64,000 bases of DNA, from NCBI RefSeq assembly GCF_005796105.1, contig NZ_VAUO01000013.1:22807-86806 (forward strand), written 5' to 3'. Position numbers and translations under genes: made by a program. Positions 33,696 to 43,436 of this stretch are shown here, in pieces. Position 1 is the stretch's first letter. Each line of letters opens with the position of its first letter. Source of the DNA: Pseudomonas mosselii (GTDB lineage Bacteria; Pseudomonadota; Gammaproteobacteria; Pseudomonadales; Pseudomonadaceae). Below the pieces are notes generated by a model. That model did not search any database and was not told where the DNA came from. It was given only the letters and a program-made list of their open reading frames with translations.

Positions 33696-36344
33696 ATGCT
33701 TCGAATTCGCAAACTGGTTCTGGCTGTCGCGGCCGCCTCGGCGTTGTCGTCGGGTGTCGCCAACGCTCTGGGGTTGGGGGAGCTGACCCTGAAGTCGGCG
33801 CAGAACCAGCCGCTGGATGCCGAGATCGAACTGCTCGACGTGCGCGACCTCAAGGCCGCCGAAATGTCGCCCAGCCTGGCGTCGCCGGAAGATTTCGCCA
33901 GGGCTGGCGTCCCACTTCCGACCTACCTCGAAGACCTGACCTTCACCCCGGTGATCAACCCCAACGGCCGCAGTGTGCTGCGGGTCACCTCGAGCAAGCC
34001 GCTAGCGGAACCGGTGGTCAAGTTCCTGGTGCAGGTCATGTGGCCCCAGGGCCGCCTGTTGCGCGACTACAGCGTGTTGCTCGACCAGGCCCAGGCTCAG
34101 GCCGACCAGCCGACGCGCGCCGCGATCAACCCTGCGGTGAGTGCCGGGCGCTATACCACCAAGCGCCGTGACACCCTCTGGCAGATTGCTGCGCGCAACA
34201 CCCACGGCGGCTCGGTCCAACAGACCATGCTGGCGATCCAGGCGCTCAACCCGGACGCCTTCATTGGCAACAACATCAACCAGTTGAAGGTCGGCCAGGT
34301 CCTGCGCCTGCCCGACCAGCAGCAGATCCAGAGCATCTCTCGGCCAGAGGCCAATCGTGAAGTGGCCGAGCAGTATGCGGCCTGGCGTGAAGGTCGCCGC
34401 CTCGGCCCGCGAGCTCGGCAGCTCGATGCGACCCGACGTGGCGAGGCCGGCAGTGCGCCAGCGCGTATCGTCCAGGGTGACAACTTGCGCCTGGTGTCGC
34501 CTGGCGGCAAGGGCGCGGTCGGTGATGCACGTGCGTTGAACGACAAGCTGGCGGTGGCCCAGGAAAGCCTAGACACCAGCCGTCGTGACAACGAAGAACT
34601 CAAGAGCCGCATGACCGACCTGCAGAGTCAGTTGGACAAGCTGCAGCGCCTGATCGAAATGAAAAACGATCAGCTGGCGCGTCTCGAAGCCCAGGCAGCA
34701 GCGCCCCAGCCTGCGCCTGCAGCAACGCCGCCGGTGGAGTCGGTAGCACCAGCCCAGCCTGCAATCGATGCGCAATTGACCCCCGCTGAGCCTGCGGCAG
34801 CACCTGCTCCGGCGGCGGTCGATACGGCACCGGCTGCCAGTGAAGCCCCTGCTAGCCAGGAACAGGGCGTGCTCGACCAGATATTGGGCAACCCGCTGTT
34901 GCTGGGTCTTATCGCAGGTTCCGCGTTCCTCGTGCTGTTGCTGCTGCTCTTGCTCCTTGCGCGCAAGCGCAAGGCCCAGCAAGAAGCCGAGAAACACCTG
35001 CGCATGGCCCGGGCGTTGTCCGAGGAGGGTGAGCGCGCGCCGGATCTGGATCTGCCTGCGGACAGTTTCGATGGCCTGGACGTCTCGGCGCCCAGCGTGA
35101 CCCTGTCGCCTGCCGTGGTGGCCGCATCGGCCGCTGCTGCTGCGGCAGCCGAAAAACCTGCGCCGGTCGCCGAGCCGGCAGCGCCGTTCGTCGATCCGCG
35201 CGCAGCGCTACTGGCCGAAGTCGACGAGAGTCTGGCACGCGGTCGTTTGAACCACGCTGCCGACCTGCTGGAAGCGGCGGTGGCGTCCGATCCTCAGCGC
35301 AGCGACTTGCGCTTGAAGCTGATGGAGGTCTACGCCCGCCAGGGGGATCAGGACGCCTTCGCAGGCCAGGAGCGCAAGCTGGCGCCGAACGAGCAGAATC
35401 AAGCCGAAGTGGCCGCGCTCAAAGAGCGCTTCCCAGCCATGCTGGGTGTGGCTGCGGTTGCAGCCGGTGCCGCCGCTTCCGGGCTCGACGAGGAGTTCGT
35501 CCAGGCGTTGCTTCAAGAGCCTGCCCAGGACGCGCCTGCACCTGTGGTCGAGCCGCAGCCTGAGCCTGAGGTGCAGCCTGAGCCCGATGCACTCGCGGGC
35601 GTCGAGCCCGAGCCGGTTGCGCAGAGCGCTGATGACGACTTGGACGGTGCCTTCGACCTGAGCCTGGACGATGACTTGCCGCTGGACGATCCGCTGGATC
35701 TGCCTGTGCTCGAAGAGGCTGCGCCGATCGAGCCGCAGCCTGCGTCCGACACCGCCGCGCCAGTCGCTCAAACCGATGCGGACGACGATTTCGAAGCGTT
35801 GCTCGCGCAAGCCCAAGCCCAGACGCCAGAGCCTCAAGTACTCGATGACCTGGCCGATTTCGACTTGGACATCGCCGAGCCCGCGGCCGCTGCCAGCAAC
35901 GAGGAGGCGCCCGTGGACGTTGCCGCGGAGCTGGCCGCGTTCGAAGCCATGCCGGCATTCGATCCGATTTCCGAGCTAGAGCTGCCTGAGGATTTCGACC
36001 TGTCGTTGTCGCTGGATGACAGCTCGCCAGCCGACCAGCAGTTCGCTTCGGAGCTCGATGGCGTCAATGCCGAGCTGGACAAGCTGTCGTCGGACCTCGA
36101 CGTGCCTTCCGCGCAGCCGCAGTTCACCGCAGAAGACGCTGCATTGGAGCCCGAGCCGCTGGACGATCTGGACTTCGACTTCTTCTCGGGGACCGATGAG
36201 GTGGCCACCAAGTTGGATCTGGCCCGGGCCTACATCGACATGGGCGATCACCAAGGGGCTCGCGACATCCTCGACGAAGTGGTCAAGGATGGCGACCACA
36301 TCCAGCGCCAGGAAGCCAGCGACATGCTCTCGCGCCTGGTCTGA
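33696..36344 (+). CDS. fimV: FimV/HubP-family polar landmark protein
   Basis: An 882-residue inner-membrane peptidoglycan-binding scaffold; in P. aeruginosa FimV supports type IV pilus assembly, twitching and polar localisation. A signal peptide covers about residues 1-25 (AASALSSGVANA). A periplasmic LysM domain follows at about 152-208, then a coiled coil (about 290-330), an Ala/Pro-rich linker and one transmembrane helix (about 401-423, LLLGLIAGSAFLVLLLLLLL). The cytoplasmic part is very acidic, with repeated Asp/Glu/Leu segments. It ends in the conserved FimV tail TKLDLARAYIDMGDHQGARD. It lies between usg and truA as usual. The acidic part varies in length between species. Confidence 0.95.
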   Translation: MLRIRKLVLAVAAASALSSGVANALGLGELTLKSAQNQPLDAEIELLDVRDLKAAEMSPSLASPEDFARAGVPLPTYLEDLTFTPVINPNGRSVLRVTSSKPLAEPVVKFLVQVMWPQGRLLRDYSVLLDQAQAQADQPTRAAINPAVSAGRYTTKRRDTLWQIAARNTHGGSVQQTMLAIQALNPDAFIGNNINQLKVGQVLRLPDQQQIQSISRPEANREVAEQYAAWREGRRLGPRARQLDATRRGEAGSAPARIVQGDNLRLVSPGGKGAVGDARALNDKLAVAQESLDTSRRDNEELKSRMTDLQSQLDKLQRLIEMKNDQLARLEAQAAAPQPAPAATPPVESVAPAQPAIDAQLTPAEPAAAPAPAAVDTAPAASEAPASQEQGVLDQILGNPLLLGLIAGSAFLVLLLLLLLLARKRKAQQEAEKHLRMARALSEEGERAPDLDLPADSFDGLDVSAPSVTLSPAVVAASAAAAAAAEKPAPVAEPAAPFVDPRAALLAEVDESLARGRLNHAADLLEAAVASDPQRSDLRLKLMEVYARQGDQDAFAGQERKLAPNEQNQAEVAALKERFPAMLGVAAVAAGAAASGLDEEFVQALLQEPAQDAPAPVVEPQPEPEVQPEPDALAGVEPEPVAQSADDDLDGAFDLSLDDDLPLDDPLDLPVLEEAAPIEPQPASDTAAPVAQTDADDDFEALLAQAQAQTPEPQVLDDLADFDLDIAEPAAAASNEEAPVDVAAELAAFEAMPAFDPISELELPEDFDLSLSLDDSSPADQQFASELDGVNAELDKLSSDLDVPSAQPQFTAEDAALEPEPLDDLDFDFFSGTDEVATKLDLARAYIDMGDHQGARDILDEVVKDGDHIQRQEASDMLSRLV

Positions 36345-36514
36345 GGCTGCCTCAGGGCTGAGCCCGTTCCTGGCAGGTGGCTCGCAGTCGCCTGGGGGCG
36401 GATTGAGCCGCGAAGAGGTCGGCACAGGCAGCACGCACCTTACGGCAGCCCACCCAGGCTGCCGTTGCCGTTATAATCCCGGCCGTTTCGTATCAGCTCA
36501 CAGGTTTTCCTCTC

Positions 36515-37366
36515 TTGGACATCATCGACACCGCCGCCGAATCGGCTGCCGAAGGCTACGCTCGTATCGCCCTGGGCGTGGAATACAAAGGCTCGCGCTA
36601 CCGTGGCTGGCAGCGCCAGTCCAGTGGCGTGCCCAGTGTGCAGCAGGCATTGGAAGAGGCGTTGTCGAAGGTGGCCAACGAGCCGATCAGCGTGATCTGC
36701 GCCGGGCGCACTGACGCTGGCGTGCATGGCAGTGGGCAGATCGTGCATTTCGATACCCGTGCGGTGCGCGACGAGCGGGCCTGGACCCTGGGCAGCAACT
36801 TCAACTTGCCGCATGACATCAGCGTGGTCTGGTCACGGCCGATGCCGGCGCATTTTCATGCGCGCTTCAAGGCCACCGCGCGGCGCTACCGCTACGTGAT
36901 CTACAACGACCCGATCCGCCCGGCGCACCTGGCCGAAGAGGTGACCTGGAATCATCGCCCGCTGGACGTCGAGCGCATGGCCCTGGCCGCGCGAGACCTG
37001 CTGGGCACCCACGACTTCAGCGCCTTCCGCGCCAGCCAGTGCCAGGCCAAGTCGCCGATCAAGCATATCCATCACCTGCGTGTCACTCGCCATGGCCAGA
37101 TGATCGTGCTGGACGTGCGGGCCACCGCGTTCCTGCACCATATGGTGCGCAACATCGCTGGCGTGCTGATGGCCATCGGTGCGGGTGAGCGCCCGGTGCA
37201 GTGGGCTCGTGAGGTGCTGGAGGGGCGCAACCGCCGCGAGGGTGGGGTGACAGCGCATCCCTATGGCCTGTACCTGGTGCAGGTGGAATATCCCGAGGAG
37301 TTCGCCTTGCCCCAGCGTTACATCGGCCCACACTTTCTCACCGGCTACGAAGCCTTGGGCAACTGA
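36515..37366 (+). CDS. truA: tRNA pseudouridine(38-40) synthase (TruA)
   Basis: Converts uridines 38-40 of the anticodon stem-loop to pseudouridine. The catalytic aspartate is in GRTDAGVHGSGQIVHFDT (about residues 68-85), with RARFK-type and FLHHMVRNIAG motifs later. Length 283. The start is uncertain: TTG at 36515 opens MDIIDTAAESAAEGYARIALG; a GTG 23 codons later (VEYKGSRY) would cut into the first beta-strand, so TTG is preferred. Confidence 0.93.
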   Translation: MDIIDTAAESAAEGYARIALGVEYKGSRYRGWQRQSSGVPSVQQALEEALSKVANEPISVICAGRTDAGVHGSGQIVHFDTRAVRDERAWTLGSNFNLPHDISVVWSRPMPAHFHARFKATARRYRYVIYNDPIRPAHLAEEVTWNHRPLDVERMALAARDLLGTHDFSAFRASQCQAKSPIKHIHHLRVTRHGQMIVLDVRATAFLHHMVRNIAGVLMAIGAGERPVQWAREVLEGRNRREGGVTAHPYGLYLVQVEYPEEFALPQRYIGPHFLTGYEALGN

Positions 37367-37423
37367 CGGGGGGGCTGGCCTTTGCTAACATCCGCCCCTT
37401 CACCGATCAAAGGATCCCCGTCC

Positions 37424-38044
37424 ATGAGCACCGTGCGCAGCAAGATCTGCGGGATTACCCGTATCGAAGATGCCCTGGCCGCCGCCGAAGCGGGCGCTGA
37501 TGCCATTGGCTTTGTCTTCTACGCCAAAAGCCCACGGGCGGTGGATGTACGCCAGGCCCGCGCGATCATGGCTGAGCTGCCACCGTTCGTGACCTGCGTA
37601 GGCTTGTTCGTCAATGCCTCGCGCTGCGAGCTTAACGAGATCCTCGAAGCGGTTCCCCTGGACCTGCTACAGTTCCACGGCGATGAAACCCCAGCCGACT
37701 GCGAGGGCTATCATCGGCCCTGGATCAAGGCCTTGCGGGTGCGTCCAGGCGACGACCTGGAGGCTGCTTGCCAGCGCTACGCCGGTGCCCGCGGCATCCT
37801 GCTCGACACCTACGTGCCTGGTGTGCCAGGTGGAACCGGCGAAGCCTTCGACTGGTCGTTGGTGCCGGCAAGGCTGAGCAAGCCCATCATCCTTGCCGGG
37901 GGGCTTTCAGCCGACAACGTCGCCCAGGCCATTGCCCAGGTACGTCCGTATGCAGTGGATGTGAGCGGCGGCGTGGAATACGCCAAGGGCATCAAGGATG
38001 CCGCCAAGATCGAGGCCTTCATGCGGGCGGTGAGGCAGGCATGA
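37424..38044 (+). CDS. trpF: phosphoribosylanthranilate isomerase (TrpF)
   Basis: Amadori isomerase of tryptophan synthesis, 206-residue TIM barrel. The catalytic cysteine is in KICGITRIEDA (Cys9) and the catalytic aspartate in LLDTYVPG (about 127); phosphate contacts are in GGLSADNV and DVSGGVEYAKGIKD. ATG 37424 gives MSTVRSKICGIT. trpF stands apart from other trp genes, as in other pseudomonads. Confidence 0.96.
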   Translation: MSTVRSKICGITRIEDALAAAEAGADAIGFVFYAKSPRAVDVRQARAIMAELPPFVTCVGLFVNASRCELNEILEAVPLDLLQFHGDETPADCEGYHRPWIKALRVRPGDDLEAACQRYAGARGILLDTYVPGVPGGTGEAFDWSLVPARLSKPIILAGGLSADNVAQAIAQVRPYAVDVSGGVEYAKGIKDAAKIEAFMRAVRQA

Positions 38045-38262
38045 GTGTGGATGTGACGGCTGGCCGCGCGCCATCGTCCATAGGTTTCGCAGCCCGATGC
38101 TGCCAGGTAGCGCCTGTGCGGGGTGTCGGCGTAACTATTGAAGGTGGGGCGGTACGTTGCCAGCGCATGGCCGGCCCATCGTCGTTTCGAAGCAGAATTT
38201 GAGCTCAAGGGCAGGGGCGGGCAGGCAACGCCTCCCGCCGGCCAATACTGGAGAAAGAAAGC

Positions 38263-39156
38263 ATGAGCAACTGGTTGGTAGACAAACTGATCCCTTCGAT
38301 CATGCGTTCCGAGGTGAAGAAGAGTTCGGTACCTGAAGGGTTGTGGCACAAGTGCCCGTCCTGCGAGGCCGTGCTGTACCGTCCGGAGCTGGAAAAGACC
38401 CTCGATGTCTGCCCTAAGTGCAACCACCACATGCGCATCGGCGCGCGTGCGCGCATCGACATCTTCCTCGACGAGCACGGCCGTGCCGAACTGGGTGCCG
38501 ACCTGGAACCGGTCGACCGCTTGAAGTTCCGTGATGGCAAGAAGTACAAGGATCGCCTGAGCGCAGCGCAGAAGCAGACCGGCGAAAAAGATGCCCTGAT
38601 TTCCATGAGCGGCACCCTGATGGGCCTGCCTGTGGTCGTCAGCGCGTTCGAGTTCTCGTTCATGGGCGGTTCGATGGGTGCCATCGTCGGTGAGCGCTTC
38701 GTGCGCGCGGCCAACTACGCCCTCGAACACCGTTGCCCGATGATCTGCTTCTCCGCCTCGGGCGGTGCGCGCATGCAGGAAGCGCTGATCTCGCTGATGC
38801 AGATGGCCAAGACCTCGGCGGTACTGGCGCGCCTGCGTGAAGAAGGCATTCCGTTCATCTCGGTACTGACCGACCCGGTCTATGGCGGTGTTTCTGCAAG
38901 CCTGGCGATGCTCGGTGACGTGATCGTCGGTGAGCCGAAGGCACTGATCGGTTTCGCAGGCCCGCGCGTGATCGAGCAGACCGTACGCGAGAAACTGCCG
39001 GAAGGCTTCCAGCGTAGCGAGTTCCTGCTGGAACACGGTGCTATCGACCTGATCATCCCGCGTGGCGAACTGCGCGTGCGTCTGGCGCGCCTGCTGGCGC
39101 AGATGACCGGCCAAGCCACACCGGACGAAGCCAAAGAGCTCGCTCCGGTCGCGTGA
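38263..39156 (+). CDS. accD: acetyl-CoA carboxylase carboxyltransferase beta subunit (AccD)
   Basis: With AccA it transfers CO2 from carboxybiotin to acetyl-CoA, making malonyl-CoA. The 297-residue protein has an N-terminal zinc ribbon CPSC-N15-CPKC (Cys30 to about 52) and the carboxyltransferase core SASGGARMQEAL (about 165-176) and DPVYGGVSASLAMLGD. A 218-bp gap precedes it, and a GGAGAAAG ribosome site is present. Its stop overlaps folC by one base. Confidence 0.97.
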   Translation: MSNWLVDKLIPSIMRSEVKKSSVPEGLWHKCPSCEAVLYRPELEKTLDVCPKCNHHMRIGARARIDIFLDEHGRAELGADLEPVDRLKFRDGKKYKDRLSAAQKQTGEKDALISMSGTLMGLPVVVSAFEFSFMGGSMGAIVGERFVRAANYALEHRCPMICFSASGGARMQEALISLMQMAKTSAVLARLREEGIPFISVLTDPVYGGVSASLAMLGDVIVGEPKALIGFAGPRVIEQTVREKLPEGFQRSEFLLEHGAIDLIIPRGELRVRLARLLAQMTGQATPDEAKELAPVA

Positions 39157-40463
39157 TGAACCAGCGCAGCCTGGGCGACTGGCTCGCCTACCTCGAACAG
39201 CTGCACCCCTCGGCCATCGACATGGGCCTTGCGCGCTCGCAACAGGTGCTCGCGCGCCTGGCGTTGGGCGCCCTGGCGCCGCGTGTGGTGACCGTCACCG
39301 GGACCAATGGCAAGGGCTCGACCTGTGCTTTCGTAGCCGCGCTGATGCGTGCGCAGGGGCTCAAGGTTGGGGTGTACAGCTCGCCGCACTTGCTGCGCTA
39401 CAACGAACGGGTGCTCATCGATGGCGTCGAAGCCAGCGATGAGCAACTGTGCGAGGCGTTTGCTGCCGTCGAGGCGGCGCGCGGTGAAATCTCGCTGACC
39501 TATTTTGAAATGGGCACCCTGGCGGCGTTCTGGCTGTTCAAGCAGTCGGCGCTCGATGCCGTGGTGCTCGAGGTAGGGCTGGGTGGCCGACTGGATGCGG
39601 TCAACTTGGTGGATGCCGATGTTTCGCTGGTGACCAGCATCGGTGTCGATCACGCCGACTATCTGGGGGATACCCGCGAGTCGGTGGCCTTCGAGAAGGC
39701 CGGTATCTTCCGCCAGGGCAAACCGGCCCTGTGTGGCGACCTGGATCCGCCGCAGCCATTGCTGGACAAAGTGCGCGAGCTGGGCTGCCCGTTCTTCCTG
39801 CGCGGTCGCGATTTTGACCTGTCGAACACCGACCAGTACTGGCAGTGGCGCGGTACCGCGCCTGACGGTACGCAGGTCGAGCTGCATGACCTGCCGCTGC
39901 TCGACCTGCCGATGGAAAACGCGGCACTCGCCTTGCAGGCCTTCCTGCTCACGGGGCTGGCGTGGGATGCAGGGCAGGTTCGCCAGGCGCTACTTGATAC
40001 ACGTATCACCGGTCGCCTCGACCGGCGCGTGGCGCAGTTCGCTGGCAAGCCTGTCGAGTTGCTGCTCGACGTCGGTCACAACCCGCATGCTGCTGAGTAC
40101 CTGGCGCGCCGCTTGGCTGCGCGTGCGCCCAAGGGGCGGCGTCTTGCCGTGTTCGGCCTGCTTGCCGACAAGGACCTTGAGGGTGTGATCGCACCGCTGC
40201 AGGGCTTGGTCGATGACTGGGCGGTGGCGCCTTTGGGCACAGCGCGTAGCCGTCCTGCGTGCGAGCTTGAGCAGGCGCTGGCGAACCTCGGTGCGACGGT
40301 GAAGTCCTATGTCAGCGTCGGTGCTGCGCTTGAAGCGCAGTGCACGCAGGCGACGGCGGATGACCAGGTCTTGCTGTTCGGTTCGTTCTTCTGTGTCGGC
40401 GAGGCCCTGGCCTGGCTTGAGCGGCATGTCCCCGAGGATGGAGTAGATGGCAGTGCTGGATAA
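39156..40463 (+). CDS. folC: folylpolyglutamate/dihydrofolate synthase (FolC)
   Basis: Bifunctional Mur-ligase-family enzyme: makes dihydrofolate from dihydropteroate and adds gamma-glutamates. The 435-residue protein has the P-loop TGTNGKGST (about residues 48-56), the folate loop YSSPHLLRYNERVLIDG and the Mur-type LGGRLDAVN. ATG 39156 overlaps the accD TGA as TGATG; a GTG one codon upstream is possible. It overlaps the SPOR-protein gene by 17 bases, a pairing also seen in E. coli (folC-dedD). Confidence 0.96.
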   Translation: MNQRSLGDWLAYLEQLHPSAIDMGLARSQQVLARLALGALAPRVVTVTGTNGKGSTCAFVAALMRAQGLKVGVYSSPHLLRYNERVLIDGVEASDEQLCEAFAAVEAARGEISLTYFEMGTLAAFWLFKQSALDAVVLEVGLGGRLDAVNLVDADVSLVTSIGVDHADYLGDTRESVAFEKAGIFRQGKPALCGDLDPPQPLLDKVRELGCPFFLRGRDFDLSNTDQYWQWRGTAPDGTQVELHDLPLLDLPMENAALALQAFLLTGLAWDAGQVRQALLDTRITGRLDRRVAQFAGKPVELLLDVGHNPHAAEYLARRLAARAPKGRRLAVFGLLADKDLEGVIAPLQGLVDDWAVAPLGTARSRPACELEQALANLGATVKSYVSVGAALEAQCTQATADDQVLLFGSFFCVGEALAWLERHVPEDGVDGSAG

Positions 40464-41127
40464 AGGGATCAAACAGCGTATGGTCGGTGCGCTGGTGCTG
40501 GTGGCGCTGGCGGTGATCTTCCTGCCGATGCTGTTCACCCGCGAAGACGAGATGCGCCAGGTGCGCGTCGAGGCGCCGCAAGCGCCGGCCATGCCGAGCC
40601 TGCCGCAGGTGCAGGTTGAACCTGTCCAGGTGCCGGAGCCGCAACCGTTGCCTGATCAGGCAGAGCAAGCGCCAGTGGTGGTGAATGAGTCCAGCGCGCC
40701 GGTGAGCGCCCCGAGCCAGCCCATCACGCCGTCGCCGCAGGTTCAGGCGCCTGTGCAGCCCAAGCCGCAGACCCCGGTGCCAACGCCCAAGGTTGAGCAG
40801 CCGCCTGCGTCTGCGCCAGCCCCGACGCTTGCGACGCCTGCCCCGGCGGCAAAGCCGACGGCTGCTTCGAAGATCGATGCCAATGGCCTGCCGGTCAGCT
40901 GGTCGATCCAGCTTGCCAGCCTGTCCAATCGTACCGGCGCCGAAAACTTGCAAAAGACGCTGCGCAGCCAAGGCTACAATGCCTATATCCGTTCGGCGGG
41001 TGGCATGAATCGGGTATATGTCGGGCCGCTGATCGAGCGAGCCGAGGCCGAGCGCCTGCGTGATGTGATCAATCGTCAGCAGAACCTCAAGGGTATCGTG
41101 GTGCGTTTCCAGCCCGAGCGCGGCTGA
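40447..41127 (+). CDS. SPOR-domain protein (DedD-like)
   Basis: A 226-residue bitopic inner-membrane protein. One transmembrane segment spans about residues 12-30 (MVGALVLVALAVIFLPMLF). A Pro/Ala/Gln/Val-rich periplasmic linker follows (about 35-140), then a C-terminal SPOR domain (about 150-225, WSIQLASLSNRTGAENL and MNRVYVGPLIERAEAERL). SPOR domains bind denuded septal peptidoglycan, so a cell-division role like DedD is expected. It overlaps folC and precedes cvpA. Confidence 0.92.
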   Translation: MAVLDKGIKQRMVGALVLVALAVIFLPMLFTREDEMRQVRVEAPQAPAMPSLPQVQVEPVQVPEPQPLPDQAEQAPVVVNESSAPVSAPSQPITPSPQVQAPVQPKPQTPVPTPKVEQPPASAPAPTLATPAPAAKPTAASKIDANGLPVSWSIQLASLSNRTGAENLQKTLRSQGYNAYIRSAGGMNRVYVGPLIERAEAERLRDVINRQQNLKGIVVRFQPERG

Positions 41128-41318
41128 TATCCATGCTTGGGCACGCCCACGCCAGTGCTGGTGGTTTATCGCCGTGCACGTGGGGTGGGCGGCACGGCCT
41201 GCTGGCTCAAAGCTGTCCCCTGGGTCAGGCTGCAGCCCTTCAACGACGTGACATTCCGCTTACCCCAAGGCCTGCGCTCTGCTAAAATGCGCCGCCTCAA
41301 ACGTCGGCAGGCAGCACC

Positions 41319-41873
41319 GTGGCATTTACCTGGGTTGATTGGGCGATCATCGCGATCATCGCCGTTTCCTCACTGATCAGTCTCAAGCGCGGCTTCGTCA
41401 AGGAAGCCTTGTCCCTGCTCATCTGGATTGTCGCCGGTGCGGTTGCCTGGATGTTCGGCGGTTCGCTTGCGCAGTATCTGGAAAGCTACATCCAGACGCC
41501 ATCGGCCCGGGTCATCGCCGGCTGCGCCATTCTTTTCGTCGCCACCTTGCTGGTGGGGGCGATGCTCAATTTCCTCATCGGCGAGCTGATTCGCGTGACC
41601 GGGTTGTCCGGCACCGATCGCTTTCTCGGCATGGCCTTCGGCGCTGCCCGCGGTGGGCTGCTGGTGGTGGTGGCCGTCGGGCTGCTGAGCCTGGGGCCGG
41701 TACAACAGGATCCGTGGTGGCAGGAGTCTCGCCTGATACCACAATTTTTATTGGTGGCCGACTGGTCGAAGAACCTCATACTCGGGTTCACCGGCCAGTG
41801 GATGTCCAATGCGGTCAGCGCACCTGCTGACCTTCCGTTCAAGGAACAGTTGCTCGGGCCTCTCAAGCCCTGA
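41319..41873 (+). CDS. cvpA: CvpA-family membrane protein
   Basis: A 184-residue inner-membrane protein with about four hydrophobic segments (about 5-20, 28-45, 60-82 and 100-120). The CvpA signature FTWVDWAIIAIIAVSSLISLK is followed by RGFVKEALSLLIW. GTG start at 41319. A TAAAAT -10-like hexamer (41283-41288) lies 31 bases upstream. It is linked to purF as in E. coli, where CvpA was named for colicin V production; its molecular role is not settled. Confidence 0.92.
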   Translation: MAFTWVDWAIIAIIAVSSLISLKRGFVKEALSLLIWIVAGAVAWMFGGSLAQYLESYIQTPSARVIAGCAILFVATLLVGAMLNFLIGELIRVTGLSGTDRFLGMAFGAARGGLLVVVAVGLLSLGPVQQDPWWQESRLIPQFLLVADWSKNLILGFTGQWMSNAVSAPADLPFKEQLLGPLKP

Positions 41874-41915
41874 GCGCTTTTCACTCAAGTTTCATCAAAG
41901 TAGGGGTTGCGTCGC

Positions 41916-43421
41916 ATGTGTGGCATCGTCGGTATCGTCGGTAAGTCGAACGTCAATCAGGCGCTGTATGACGCGCTTACGGTCCTCCAGCACCGCGGCC
42001 AGGACGCTGCCGGTATCGTGACCAGCCATGACGGCCGGTTGTTCCTGCGCAAGGATAACGGCTTGGTGCGCGACGTCTTCCAGCAGCGCCACATGCAGCG
42101 CCTGGTGGGCAACATCGGCATCGGCCACGTGCGCTACCCGACCGCAGGTAGCTCCACCTCGGCCGAGGCACAGCCGTTCTATGTCAACTCGCCATACGGC
42201 ATCACCCTGGCGCACAACGGTAACCTGACCAACGTCGAGCAGTTGGCCAAGGAGATCTACGAGTCCGACCTGCGTCACGTCAACACCAACTCCGACTCCG
42301 AAGTGCTGCTGAACGTGTTCGCCCACGAGTTGGCAGTACGCGGCAAGTTGCAGCCCACCGAAGAGGACGTGTTCGCGGCGGTTTCCCACGTGCACAGCCG
42401 CTGCGTGGGTGGCTACGCCGTGGTCGCGATGGTTACCGGCTACGGCATCGTCGGCTTCCGTGACCCCAACGGCATTCGCCCGGTGGTGTTCGGCCAGCGT
42501 CACACCGACGAGGGCGTTGAGTACATGATCGCCTCGGAAAGCGTGGCGCTCGACGTGCTTGGCTTCACCCTGATCCGCGACCTGGCGCCGGGCGAGGCGG
42601 TGTACATCACCGAGGACGGCCAACTGTACACCAAACAGTGCGCGACCAATCCACAGCTCAAGCCGTGCATCTTCGAGCACGTCTACCTGGCCCGCCCGGA
42701 CTCGATCATGGACGGTGTGTCGGTGTACAAGGCGCGTCTGCGCATGGGTGAGAAGCTGGCCGACAAGATCATGCGCGAGCGCCCCGAGCACGACATCGAC
42801 GTGGTCATCCCGATTCCGGACACCAGCCGTACCGCTGCGCTGGAGCTGGCCAACCACCTGGGCGTGAAGTTCCGTGAAGGCTTCGTCAAGAACCGCTACA
42901 TCGGCCGTACCTTCATCATGCCCGGCCAGGCGGCGCGCAAGAAATCCGTACGCCAGAAACTCAACGCCATCGAGCTGGAGTTCCGCGGCAAGAACGTGAT
43001 GCTGGTGGACGACTCGATCGTACGCGGCACGACCTGCAAGCAGATCATCCAGATGGCCCGCGAAGCCGGTGCCAAGAACGTCTACTTCTGCTCCGCAGCC
43101 CCTGCGGTGCGCTACCCCAACGTCTACGGCATCGACATGCCGAGCGCTCACGAACTGATCGCCCACAACCGCACCACCGAACAGGTGGCCGAGTTGATTG
43201 GCGCCGACTGGCTGGTCTACCAGGACCTGCCAGACCTGATCGAATCGGTCGGTGGCGGCAAGATCAAGATCGAGCAATTCGATTGCGCGGTGTTTAACGG
43301 TGAGTACGTCACCGGCGACATCGATGAGGCCTACCTGAACCGCATCGAACAGGCCCGTAACGACCTGGCGAAGGTCAAGACCCAGGCTGTCAGCGCGATC
43401 ATCGACCTCTACAACAACTGA
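41916..43421 (+). CDS. purF: amidophosphoribosyltransferase (PurF)
   Basis: First committed step of purine synthesis: glutamine plus PRPP gives 5-phosphoribosylamine. The 501-residue protein starts MCGIVGIVG; after Met removal Cys1 is the glutaminase nucleophile, so ATG 41916 is certain despite an upstream in-frame codon. LQHRGQDAAG and SNSD-type N-terminal motifs are present. The PRPP loop is VMLVDDSIVRGTT (about 365-377). It follows cvpA by 42 bases. Confidence 0.98.
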   Translation: MCGIVGIVGKSNVNQALYDALTVLQHRGQDAAGIVTSHDGRLFLRKDNGLVRDVFQQRHMQRLVGNIGIGHVRYPTAGSSTSAEAQPFYVNSPYGITLAHNGNLTNVEQLAKEIYESDLRHVNTNSDSEVLLNVFAHELAVRGKLQPTEEDVFAAVSHVHSRCVGGYAVVAMVTGYGIVGFRDPNGIRPVVFGQRHTDEGVEYMIASESVALDVLGFTLIRDLAPGEAVYITEDGQLYTKQCATNPQLKPCIFEHVYLARPDSIMDGVSVYKARLRMGEKLADKIMRERPEHDIDVVIPIPDTSRTAALELANHLGVKFREGFVKNRYIGRTFIMPGQAARKKSVRQKLNAIELEFRGKNVMLVDDSIVRGTTCKQIIQMAREAGAKNVYFCSAAPAVRYPNVYGIDMPSAHELIAHNRTTEQVAELIGADWLVYQDLPDLIESVGGGKIKIEQFDCAVFNGEYVTGDIDEAYLNRIEQARNDLAKVKTQAVSAIIDLYNN

Positions 43422-43436
43422 TTTGGGAGCGACGGC